NCBI GenBank assembly: GCA_900758955.1
Contig: CAAETL010000143.1
Location: 1-11,217, forward strand
Reading direction: 5' to 3'
DNA from: an uncultured Oscillospiraceae bacterium
Lineage (GTDB): Bacteria; Bacillota; Clostridia; Oscillospirales; Oscillospiraceae
DNA: 11,217 nt
Shown here: positions 1 to 7,480 of the stretch, piece by piece
Layout of the letters: each line of letters opens with the position of its first letter
How positions within the stretch are numbered: the first letter of the stretch is position 1
The notes under the pieces: model-generated
What the model was told of the DNA's origin: nothing
What the model saw: the letters and a program-made list of their open reading frames with translations, nothing else
Databases searched by the model: none
Position numbers and translations under genes: made by a program

Positions 1-3000
1 CCCCGAGCGCGCGAATCGTTTCCGATGGATGCCCATTGTCATTCATGGCTGTAAACGCGGTAAGAAGAATCTGATCTGTTTCCGTTTCCGTAACGGTATA
101 GCTGTAGAATTTGCTTAATCCAAGCAGGGTTAGCTTTGTACCGCCGGGAAGCGAGACTTTGCGTCCCCCTTTATGCAGTTCCAGCCACAACGTAGATACA
201 TCGCTGCCACCAGTTGACAAAGTAAAATTGGCCGTTACAGCACTTTTTTGGGAGATGGTCGGTGTAGCGCTGTTGTTCGACATCCCGTTGTACTGACGCC
301 CCGCCCCCACGCTGACCTGAGATACAACGGACCCCTTCCAATGGATTTTAAGTGTTATGATAACATTCGTAGTAGTACTGGAATCAGATACGGTGAGCGT
401 TACCGTGTCGGGGTCATCCTTCTCCGTAAAGTTCGATATGTTGCTTACGGTAAATGTCATAGGTGCGTCGAATCGGCTATCGGTGATACCAAAGGAAAAG
501 GTATCACGCTCTGTAAAACTGCCCAAATCACAAGGATTTGTGTTCAGCCCAGAGGACTGCCAACCCTGGTCCTTCACCGCCTGCATGGAGACAGAAAATT
601 TGCCATCCGTTAAGGCAGTTGTTGACGAGACGAGATTGGAATTTGTCCCTGCATCAACCTTGATTAGGGACAGAGTCCGACTGTTTCCTGCTGGGATAAT
701 CAGCTTCCCGGTGTAACTGCCAGTCTGTGTAGCGTAAAGGTCGATGGTCATATTGGTAAGTGCGGTGGCCTTAGTCACGATCTCCACATTCATGGTTGTC
801 GTTTCCTTCACAGAGCCGTTAACAGTTCGCTGCACTTCAATCTGCACTTTACCAAGATTTTGACTGGCGGTTATATTGTTCCGATAGGTAAGATAAAATT
901 CAATTTTCGGAGATATATTATTGTCTGTGACAGCACCAGCGGTGGTAGCGCCAATGACAGTGTTAGAAGAAGTACTGATTGCCGAATCCTTAGAAATTAC
1001 TTTACCGTTTGCGTTACCCTCAGCAAATCCACTGCCAATTTGCATGTAGAGCCCAAAAGTATTCAAGGGGCTACTAGATATTAACTGTTTCTGAGCTGAT
1101 AAGTCGATTGCGGTACCACTGCTGCTCGGGTTATTGATGTACGACGTCACCCAGTCAGCTGTTGTTGTTTTTGCCGCCTCCACCAGGCTCAGGGTACTGG
1201 GAATCGTCACGCTTTTTATCGTATATGTGGAGTTTTTATCAGCAAGGGGCAGTTCAATTGTCCCCGTAGCTACGGCATATCCCTCTGTGTCAGCGCCTGA
1301 ATCCAGTGTCTTTGCGGTAAGCACAGTTTCGCGGACCGCTGTCTGGTCACCAATGCCCTCTAATTTCCAGTAACGGTACGTTGGCGGTACTTCAATAAAT
1401 GTGAGAGCAGCTCCATTCGAGTCCGCAAATCCGCCATCTGATGGGCTGATCCGGGCGTAGGCATAACCAACTACGGATTCGCTCGCCAGAAGATAGGTGT
1501 AACCGGACACTTGGCCATAGACTAAGGCCCCGTCCTTCGTATGAGCGACGCGGAGGGTGGTACCTGTGCTTAGCAGCAGTGTGTTGGGAGTTGCTATGAT
1601 GCCGTCCAACGTTACTTCCGTTCCGCTGTCTGTTACGCTGCTGAACCTGGACAGTTCGGTGGCCTCTTTTTCCAGAACCAGGGTACTGCCCCCCTGGAGC
1701 ACAAGGCCCTTTCCAAGTCCATCCAAATTGCCATCGTGGTCTCCAATGCGGTTAAGGGAGTACAATTGGGTCTGATTTTCATTCGCGATATCCGACTGAC
1801 CGGTTAGCTTCACGTGGGAATAGAGTAAGAGTACCCGGTCGGCCCGCTGGATGGCGGGTAAGGTGCGGGTTGCGCCAGTAATTTTGCCACTGCTATCCTT
1901 CACGGCTTCTCCATAGTTTTTTAGGGTGACCAGGCGGGTACTGCCCGCGTCACAGGAGGCGCCGCTGCCAAATATGCCGCCTGTGATTATCATTTTGGGG
2001 CCGCTGCTTCCGCCTGTGTCATAGTCGGTTCCATCAATATAGACGTGGGAGGTTCCCTTCACAGTTATGGCATTGTAATCCAGTGTGTCGCCGCCGTAAT
2101 CGCCGCCAGCATAGACCGAACCGCCAACCGCCAGGGCGGATGCAGTTAGAGAAGGCTGTTTTCCGGAATTATTCTGATAGAATGCACACTCACCCATGGC
2201 GCCATTTCCGATGTGTAAATGGGTGGAGCCATGAATAATGCCCTGGTAACCGCCGCCAAATACGTTGCCGTCTACTGTGCCGCCAACCAGGTTGACAAAA
2301 ACCAGGTCCGGTAAGGATGAACTTTCTGCCAGGTCTTTGCCGTCGTTGCTGAATTCACTGCCCCCGTAGAGGTTGCCCCGAATCCAGCCCCCTTCCATAT
2401 TTACAGTGGAGCCCTGGTTGACCAACACACTGCCAGCCGCACCCCGTGCGCCGCCATAGACGGAACCGTTTACGGTGCCGTTGCTGATGTCCACCGTGGT
2501 CGAACCTTCCACAGGGCCTTTAAACCCGCCGCCGTAGAGGTTGCCCTCTATGGTTCCGCCGGAGAGGGTAACCGTAGTGTCGCCTTCCATTTTCGCGGTC
2601 TGTCCGCCGCCATAGACGTTCCCCTTGACCGTTCCGCCTGCGATTTCCACGTTAACAGTAGAGTTTGCCGTTACATGGGCGCAGTCTGGATACTCGCTGA
2701 TGCCTTTGCCGCCGCCGTAAACGCTGCCTGTGACGGTGCCGCCTTCCACCCGGATGGTGGCATTGCCGTTAAGATACGCGTTTGAAGTGGCGCTGTAGGT
2801 AGTTGGGTCATATCCCTCGCCACTGGCGTAGATGTTACCGACAGTGGCGTCTCCTCCGACAGTTATCGTGGCTGTTCCAGTCAGGCTGCCGAATTCGGAG
2901 GGGCCTACTGTAAATTGATAGAACCTTCCTAATCCAACACCAGTGTCCCCACCTTGACCGGCCGCAAAAATATTATTGACATTGCCGGAACCATTGACAG

Positions 3001-5617
3001 AGATAGTAACAGAAGAATTATCACCATTTACCAATGCTGCGGACCCAGAGCCATAGAGGTTCTCTACAGTTCCGCCCGATACCTGGATATTTAAGGCCCC
3101 AGAAAAGGTTGGGATACTAGCGGTTCGGCCAGAGCCCGCGCCATAGAGATTCTTCACCTTTCCACCAGTAATTTTAATCGTTGTGTTGCCAGAGTAGGGG
3201 GAAGGATTATTTTCATAGCCTTGATTTCCGCCAATGAGCGTTCCTACGTAACCTCCTAACATGTTTATGGTAACGTCTGCATTTTTAATTTCGCCGCTGG
3301 CGCTGCCAGCAACAATTGAACCAACATCGGCGGATCCACCGACCGTGATGCTGGCGGATTTATGCTTAACGTCAATAGAGGCATTGCTTCGTACATATCC
3401 TATGATTCGAGCAAACTTTCCACTATAGACCTCAATGCTGCCCACTGACGAATTAAAGGTATTTTGTCCGGAACCATACAAATAGAATTGCAATGAGTTT
3501 TTTACACCTTCACCGATGGTGATGTTATGACCTTGACCATAGATATGTTGCACGTTTTCCACAGAGATGGACTTGAAGCAGAGATCATCGTATAAATTGA
3601 AAGGAACATCTTTACCAGATTCTGCCAGCCCTATAAAAGTTGCATTCTCATCACTACCTGTAATGGTGACAGGGACAGGGTTATCCCGTAACAAATCGAC
3701 GGCGGTAGTTCCCTCCAATTGGTATGTCCCCATAATCACAATTTGATTGGTCTCCACCGTCCCGCCGTCAGTAGCCTTTTTCAGCTTTTTTGCCGCCGCG
3801 TCGAGGGTTTGAACAGGAGTATTTTCTGATCCATCGTTAGTATCATTGCCATTCGTCCGGTCGACATACACAGGTGTCACTTCCACCGCGGCGTTTACCG
3901 GATCGGAATACAGCGTGGGCGCATGGAGGGACAAGGCCCGGGAGAGACGTACCGCCGTCACCCCGCAGCGAAGCTGTCTCCCGCTGTCCAGGGGGTCCAG
4001 CCTCCTCTGGTAGACCGGGCTGTCCGCGCCCTCAATATTCAGCCAAGTCGCCCCATCGCCCCGCGCCGCGATCTGCCACTGATACAGGAAGCGGTACCCC
4101 TCGGGCGGGGACAGCTCCCGGCCAGTGCCGCCGTCCTGCAGGGTATAGACGGCGGTATCCTCCTGAATTTCCGTCTGTACCTTCAGCTGATAGCTGCTGG
4201 AAAATTCCCAGACGGAATAGAGGGCCAGGCGGTCCGACTGGCCAACGTCCAGCAATTCGCCGGCCGACAGGAGGGGGGAATCCTCGGACTGGGATTCCCG
4301 CCAACCGGAAAACACATGGGTAAAGAAAACGTCGTCCTCGTCGGGGCTGCTGATCTCGGGGGGACACGCGGGCAGGGTGAGCCGGCCGCTGACCACGGGA
4401 AGCTCCTGCTCCACCGTGTCGTCCAGGGTCACCAGTATGGTAGCGTCTGCCAGCTCATATCCCGCCAGTTGCACCGATTCCAAAAATGCTTTGTTGGAAT
4501 CGGAACAGAGGACCACGCCCGACTGCCCTGGATAGAAGAGGGTGTCCGGGTGGGCAATTTCCTGTTCGGTAATCGTTTCAACCGTGTAGCGATCTCCGGA
4601 TGGCGCTTCCGTCTCTTCTTGGGGAGGTTCCGGGACGTTCTCCGTGTTTTCGACTTCACTTCCCCCTGCGCTGATCTCGTCAGGGGAGGAGATCAGATTG
4701 GCCGTCAGTGGTACCGGCGTCTCGACGATGGTTTTGACGCCAAGGGGGGAGGCCAAGGTCTTAGCCGTCAGCCCAACCGGGACTGAAGCGGTGGTGACGG
4801 CGGGCGAATCCCCGCTGTCGCTGGATTCCGTGGAAGACGGCGCGCTGTCATCCTTAGATTCCGAATTGGTCTCAGGGGCCTGTTCGCTCTCCTGGCCTGC
4901 GTTTTCGTTGGGGGAATCCGGCTCCGGCTGTGGGTCCGGCGTCTCGGAGGCGTCCGGGGCTGGCTGTTCCGGGGAGGGCTCCTCAGGGAGGGAGGGGTCC
5001 GGTTTGGGATCAGTTTCGGGTTCACCATCCTGGGGCGGATCCGTTTCATCGGGCGCGGGGGTTTCTTCCTCCGGCTGCGCGGGAGCGGAGGGCTCCTCCT
5101 GTGTGGGCGGCGCGGGCTCCTGGGCGGCCTCGCCGTCCTCCGACGGTGCCTCTGGCTCCACCTGTGTGATTTCGCTGGATTCAAACAGGTTGCGGATGAT
5201 GGTAAAATGGGGGGCGTTTTCCAGACTGTCGCCCGAAAATACGCAATCTCCAAACAGGACTATGCTTTCCGGGAGGGTCAAATCGCCGCTGAGTTCCCCC
5301 AGCCCATAAAAGAGATACGACCCCAGGGAGGTAACGCCCTCCTCAATGACCAGGGTGTGTATATCTGCCGCATAGCCCCCAAAGGGCGCGGTGTCCGCCC
5401 CATAGTCCTCCGTGTCGCCTGTGCCGGAGAGAGTCAGCACGCCATCGTCCAGTTCCGCGGTCACATTGGTTCCCACCTGAAAGGTGACGGTATCGCTTCC
5501 TGTGGCGTAGGTAACCATAGAACCTAAATTGAGGGGGCTCAGCAGCAGGCAGAGAACCAGCAACACAGCCAGGGTGCGCCGCTGCATGTCGCCGCGTATC
5601 ATTTCCGTTATGAGCAT
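1..5617 (-). CDS. Giant secreted beta-helix surface adhesin, 3' end outside window
   Basis: The frame is open from the ATG at 5617-5615 to the left edge, giving 1872 residues with no stop; the C-terminus is missing. GGGAGG lies 7 nt before this ATG, which decides the start. Residues 11-38 form a Sec-type signal peptide, with likely cleavage near VTYA/TG. Residues 40-145 look BspA-like (SGTG.xxDY, IEEGVTSLG, LPESIVLFG). A Pro/Glu/Ser/Thr-rich stalk follows to about 270. Residues 340-470 resemble a Listeria-Bacteroides repeat module (FSGW, YSVWEF), and 470-580 an Ig-like module (YQWQ, W.NIEGA, DSGRQLRCGVT). From about 582, YVDRTNGNDTNDG opens a right-handed beta-helix with many GGTVxGNVYGGG rungs to about 1176, followed by further beta-rich segments. 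The role as adhesin or matrix protein is inferred from architecture. It is last in the visible operon, 48 nt after the preceding gene. Whether it ends in a sortase or other anchor cannot be seen. Domain names are from motif reading only. Confidence 0.9.
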   Translation of the reverse strand, partial: MLITEMIRGDMQRRTLAVLLVLCLLLSPLNLGSMVTYATGSDTVTFQVGTNVTAELDDGVLTLSGTGDTEDYGADTAPFGGYAADIHTLVIEEGVTSLGSYLFYGLGELSGDLTLPESIVLFGDCVFSGDSLENAPHFTIIRNLFESSEITQVEPEAPSEDGEAAQEPAPPTQEEPSAPAQPEEETPAPDETDPPQDGEPETDPKPDPSLPEEPSPEQPAPDASETPDPQPEPDSPNENAGQESEQAPETNSESKDDSAPSSTESSDSGDSPAVTTASVPVGLTAKTLASPLGVKTIVETPVPLTANLISSPDEISAGGSEVENTENVPEPPQEETEAPSGDRYTVETITEQEIAHPDTLFYPGQSGVVLCSDSNKAFLESVQLAGYELADATILVTLDDTVEQELPVVSGRLTLPACPPEISSPDEDDVFFTHVFSGWRESQSEDSPLLSAGELLDVGQSDRLALYSVWEFSSSYQLKVQTEIQEDTAVYTLQDGGTGRELSPPEGYRFLYQWQIAARGDGATWLNIEGADSPVYQRRLDPLDSGRQLRCGVTAVRLSRALSLHAPTLYSDPVNAAVEVTPVYVDRTNGNDTNDGSENTPVQTLDAAAKKLKKATDGGTVETNQIVIMGTYQLEGTTAVDLLRDNPVPVTITGSDENATFIGLAESGKDVPFNLYDDLCFKSISVENVQHIYGQGHNITIGEGVKNSLQFYLYGSGQNTFNSSVGSIEVYSGKFARIIGYVRSNASIDVKHKSASITVGGSADVGSIVAGSASGEIKNADVTINMLGGYVGTLIGGNQGYENNPSPYSGNTTIKITGGKVKNLYGAGSGRTASIPTFSGALNIQVSGGTVENLYGSGSAALVNGDNSSVTISVNGSGNVNNIFAAGQGGDTGVGLGRFYQFTVGPSEFGSLTGTATITVGGDATVGNIYASGEGYDPTTYSATSNAYLNGNATIRVEGGTVTGSVYGGGKGISEYPDCAHVTANSTVNVEIAGGTVKGNVYGGGQTAKMEGDTTVTLSGGTIEGNLYGGGFKGPVEGSTTVDISNGTVNGSVYGGARGAAGSVLVNQGSTVNMEGGWIRGNLYGGSEFSNDGKDLAESSSLPDLVFVNLVGGTVDGNVFGGGYQGIIHGSTHLHIGNGAMGECAFYQNNSGKQPSLTASALAVGGSVYAGGDYGGDTLDYNAITVKGTSHVYIDGTDYDTGGSSGPKMIITGGIFGSGASCDAGSTRLVTLKNYGEAVKDSSGKITGATRTLPAIQRADRVLLLYSHVKLTGQSDIANENQTQLYSLNRIGDHDGNLDGLGKGLVLQGGSTLVLEKEATELSRFSSVTDSGTEVTLDGIIATPNTLLLSTGTTLRVAHTKDGALVYGQVSGYTYLLASESVVGYAYARISPSDGGFADSNGAALTFIEVPPTYRYWKLEGIGDQTAVRETVLTAKTLDSGADTEGYAVATGTIELPLADKNSTYTIKSVTIPSTLSLVEAAKTTTADWVTSYINNPSSSGTAIDLSAQKQLISSSPLNTFGLYMQIGSGFAEGNANGKVISKDSAISTSSNTVIGATTAGAVTDNNISPKIEFYLTYRNNITASQNLGKVQIEVQRTVNGSVKETTTMNVEIVTKATALTNMTIDLYATQTGSYTGKLIIPAGNSRTLSLIKVDAGTNSNLVSSTTALTDGKFSVSMQAVKDQGWQSSGLNTNPCDLGSFTERDTFSFGITDSRFDAPMTFTVSNISNFTEKDDPDTVTLTVSDSSTTTNVIITLKIHWKGSVVSQVSVGAGRQYNGMSNNSATPTISQKSAVTANFTLSTGGSDVSTLWLELHKGGRKVSLPGGTKLTLLGLSKFYSYTVTETETDQILLTAFTAMNDNGHPSETIRALG
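2090..3270 (-). repeat. Protein-level beta-helix repeats, GGTVxGNVYGGG type
   Basis: Within the giant protein about eleven degenerate units recur at roughly 75-160 nt spacing. Examples in reading order are GGYVGTLIGGN, GGKVKNLYGAGSG, GGTVENLYGSGS, GGTVTGSVYGGGKG, GGTVKGNVYGGGQ, GGTIEGNLYGGGF, NGTVNGSVYGGAR, GGWIRGNLYGGS, GGTVDGNVFGGGY and VGGSVYAGGDYGG. Each is preceded by a short beta strand such as TTVxIxGG. This pattern fits rungs of a beta-solenoid. The DNA copies have diverged, so these are old protein repeats and not recent tandem duplications. Confidence 0.85.
4800..5160 (-). repeat. Pro/Glu/Ser/Thr low-complexity stalk in giant protein
   Basis: Residues about 153-273 of the giant protein are almost only Pro, Glu, Asp, Ser, Thr, Gln and Gly (for example EEPSAPAQPEEETPAPDE, PETDPKPDPSLPEEPSP). 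This is the usual composition of a flexible, extended cell-wall spacer. The DNA is very GC-rich: 46 of 60 bases at 4921-4980 are G or C. It creates long open frames on the opposite strand that are not genes. Confidence 0.8.
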
Positions 5618-5632
5618 GACAATTCCTCCCAA

Positions 5633-5658
5633 TAAAAAGCAGGGGACAGGTTGTTCCC
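5633..5658 (-). terminator. Weak stem-loop with U-tract before giant gene (possible attenuator)
   Basis: In the 48-nt gap after the 248-aa gene, the transcript can pair GGGA(A)CA with UGUCCC around a 3-nt loop, with one bulged A. It is followed by CUGC and then five U. The stem is short, so it is at best a partial terminator that lowers read-through into the giant gene. The Shine-Dalgarno of the giant gene starts only a few nt further on. Confidence 0.25.
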
Positions 5659-5665
5659 GTTGTGG

Positions 5666-6412
5666 TTACTCAATAGTTATATTGATTGTATCGGCAAATG
5701 CCGTCTCGGTGCGGCTCAAACTGACAGCAGGGGTTGATTTGAGCAACACCAGCGAATAGACGCCCTCGCCGGGAGAAGCAAAAAGATATTCTCCATCTGC
5801 CGACGGTGCTACCCGTGTATCCGTGGCGTCCGGGATCACGCCGCTGGGCAGCGTGAGCGGTATTTTTTTTGCGTCGTCGGTGCAAGTCATGGTGAGCACT
5901 GCGGCGGTGTTGCCGGATGCATCCTCCACTGTGTAGCGGTTGCCAAGGGCAAGAGTAAAAGTAGCTTTGAGCACTTTTTTGTAGGGGGAAGAGGTAACCG
6001 TTATTGTTACTGTACTAGCGCCCTCGTTTGGAGTGATGGTAATCGTTCCAGTATTTTGATTGTTTCCAGTTAAACTACCCGATGCGCTATCTGTTATAGC
6101 AGCGTTGTCCGTTGTGATAGCGTAACGAATTGTTTTGGCAGTCGTTCTCTTTGAATCCGCAAAATTATAAAGATGCACAGTAAAGTTTGCTGCTTTGGGA
6201 TCAATATAATAACTGGCATTTTCCGACTCGTCCTTGAGCAGATCGCTGGTGAAATAGAAGTTTTGCGCCGCCGCCACGCCGTCCCGCTGCTGTTGCAGGA
6301 CATAGCGCGCCGCCGTAAACCCGGTGAAGGACAACAGCAATATGGACACAAGTAGAACCAGCAAAGGGAGAAGGCGGCGTCTGTTTTCTTCGCCTGATTG
6401 AAATACTTTCAT
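5666..6412 (-). CDS. Exported SipW-substrate-like protein, 248 aa
   Basis: The start ATG at 6412 has GGAGG about 8 nt upstream. Basic residues (RRR, 11-13) precede a hydrophobic segment at about 14-34. This ends in FTAARY, so Ala-Arg-Tyr (35-37) sits where the two TasA-like neighbours have the same motif; cleavage after A35 by the locus peptidase is inferred. The mature part opens with NFYFTSDLL (51-59) and YYIDPKAANFTVHLYNFAD, then Thr/Ser/Asn-rich beta strands (TGTITITPNEGASTVTITVTS is typical of such a sandwich). It ends in SLSRTETAFADTINITIE. No catalytic motif, cysteine pair or wall-anchor is visible. It lies 18 nt after the second TasA-like gene, so it is co-transcribed. I do not recognise a named family; a minor fibre or matrix subunit is the best guess. 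The middle of the gene is more AT-rich than its ends. Confidence 0.85.
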   Translation of the reverse strand: MKVFQSGEENRRRLLPLLVLLVSILLLSFTGFTAARYVLQQQRDGVAAAQNFYFTSDLLKDESENASYYIDPKAANFTVHLYNFADSKRTTAKTIRYAITTDNAAITDSASGSLTGNNQNTGTITITPNEGASTVTITVTSSPYKKVLKATFTLALGNRYTVEDASGNTAAVLTMTCTDDAKKIPLTLPSGVIPDATDTRVAPSADGEYLFASPGEGVYSLVLLKSTPAVSLSRTETAFADTINITIE

Positions 6413-6430
6413 GTTCCAGCCTCCTGTCCA

Positions 6431-6961
6431 TTATGGAGTGGCAGGATTCACCTGCTTTGCATCCACAGTTAAGGTCACCAAATCTATTTCATCCGCGTAA
6501 CTTTCGGCAGCCTGATCAGGTGGCCATGCGACGGTAAGGGTATAGGTATGGGTCACGCCGGAAGCGGAGTAGGGAAGAAGGCCGCCGGTCCAGGTAAGAT
6601 TTGAGGAGTTAGTCACATAACTGCCTGAATTACTGTCTTGTTTGTTTAACGTATATGTCAGAGGCAGATTGTTCGTGGTGCTAATTGTAATGGTATATTC
6701 CTGCGCCACCTCACTGGTGGTATCGCCTTTCTGATTTTTAACGGCAAATTCTATGGTTTTGCTTTCCCCTGGCTGCATACCGGCAAGTGAAGAGGTAAGG
6801 TCTAATGAGCTATCCAGCGCCACCGCCGCGGTTTGGGCCTTGGCGGAACCGGATATGGTGCTGAGATACCGGGCATATGTCACGCCAAAAACCAGCATTC
6901 CCACCATAACCAGATAGAGCAGATACATGGCGATGCGCCGCGTTGTCAAATGCTTTTTCAT
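6431..6961 (-). CDS. TasA/camelysin-like fibre subunit 2, 176 aa
   Basis: The start chosen is ATG 6961, encoding MKKHLTTRR. A 29-residue upstream extension is possible but would lie inside the peptidase gene and hide the signal peptide. The ATG overlaps the peptidase stop as ATGA, a sign of translational coupling. The signal peptide has Lys/Arg at 2-9, a hydrophobic core at about 10-29 and A30-R31-Y32, the predicted processing site. The mature part is about 146 residues. It carries MQPGESKTIEFAVKN (62-76), the PG-turn strand typical of TasA-like proteins, and near the end TLTVAWPPD and the tail DAKQVNPATP. The first fibre subunit of this locus shares the PG turn, the W-P-x-D motif and the KQVxPATP tail, so the two are paralogues. 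Role: secreted, polymerising matrix or surface fibre subunit (family knowledge); polymerisation here is inferred. Confidence 0.85.
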   Translation of the reverse strand: MKKHLTTRRIAMYLLYLVMVGMLVFGVTYARYLSTISGSAKAQTAAVALDSSLDLTSSLAGMQPGESKTIEFAVKNQKGDTTSEVAQEYTITISTTNNLPLTYTLNKQDSNSGSYVTNSSNLTWTGGLLPYSASGVTHTYTLTVAWPPDQAAESYADEIDLVTLTVDAKQVNPATP

Positions 6962-7473
6962 TTCGCGTCCCTCTTTCCATGTGATGTTCGCGGCCCAATC
7001 CTCCCAGGGAAAAGCCAGATCAAAAGTCCCGCCAGCAGAAGAACACATACGCCCGGCGGCGTCCGCAGAAACAGCAGAATGCTGCCTGCGTGGGGAAGCG
7101 CCAGTACCACGCGTCCCACAATTTGATCCTCCTGAACCGGCTGCTGATCAGGGACGTGATTGCTGTCGCCTTTGGTGATGGCGCCATCCGCCGTTTGTTC
7201 CACCAGGCGATGGGTAATCAGGCTCCCGTCCTCCCAAAAGCTGATAATATCTCCCGGCTTATAACGGTCTTGGGCGTGGAGCACCAACAGATCGCCAGCG
7301 GAAAAGGCCGGCTCCATGCTGCCGGAAAGAACGGTTACCTGGGTATAGCCAAACACCTGGGGCAGTTCCTGCCTGAGAAAAACGCGGGCGGCAAACTGCC
7401 AGAGGCTCATGAGGAAAACCACAGCGAGCAGGCAGAGCAGGGCATATCGAATCAAACTAATAAAGATTCTCAT
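6958..7473 (-). CDS. sipW: SipW-like signal peptidase I (second copy), 171 aa
   Basis: Membrane serine protease of the endoplasmic-reticulum-type signal peptidase group, which uses Ser-His-Asp and not Ser-Lys. Residues 4-29 form the N-terminal membrane segment. VLSGSMEP holds the catalytic Ser52, LITHRLV holds His88, and KGDSNHVPDQQPV holds the GDxN box and Asp109. A second hydrophobic segment lies at about 141-156. Length and motifs match Bacillus subtilis SipW, which processes TasA and TapA. The start used is ATG 7473, with GGAG 13 nt upstream and 7 nt after the preceding stop. An in-frame ATG at 7497 would add eight residues and overlap the preceding gene but lacks a visible ribosome site. 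The 3' end overlaps the next gene as ATGA. That gene and the one after it encode its likely substrates. Confidence 0.92.
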   Translation of the reverse strand: MRIFISLIRYALLCLLAVVFLMSLWQFAARVFLRQELPQVFGYTQVTVLSGSMEPAFSAGDLLVLHAQDRYKPGDIISFWEDGSLITHRLVEQTADGAITKGDSNHVPDQQPVQEDQIVGRVVLALPHAGSILLFLRTPPGVCVLLLAGLLIWLFPGRIGPRTSHGKRDAK

Positions 7474-7480
7474 GGCGGTA

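Noticed and set aside
3923..5309. Long plus-strand open frames (287 and 221 codons) opposite the giant gene
   Set aside because: They lie opposite the GC-rich Pro/Glu stalk, have low-complexity Ser/Gly sequences and no ribosome site, and the minus frame is continuous with clear domains.
1..5617. Frameshift or pseudogene in the giant gene
   Set aside because: Most of the reading was checked triplet by triplet without meeting an in-frame stop, and the repeat motifs stay in one frame throughout.
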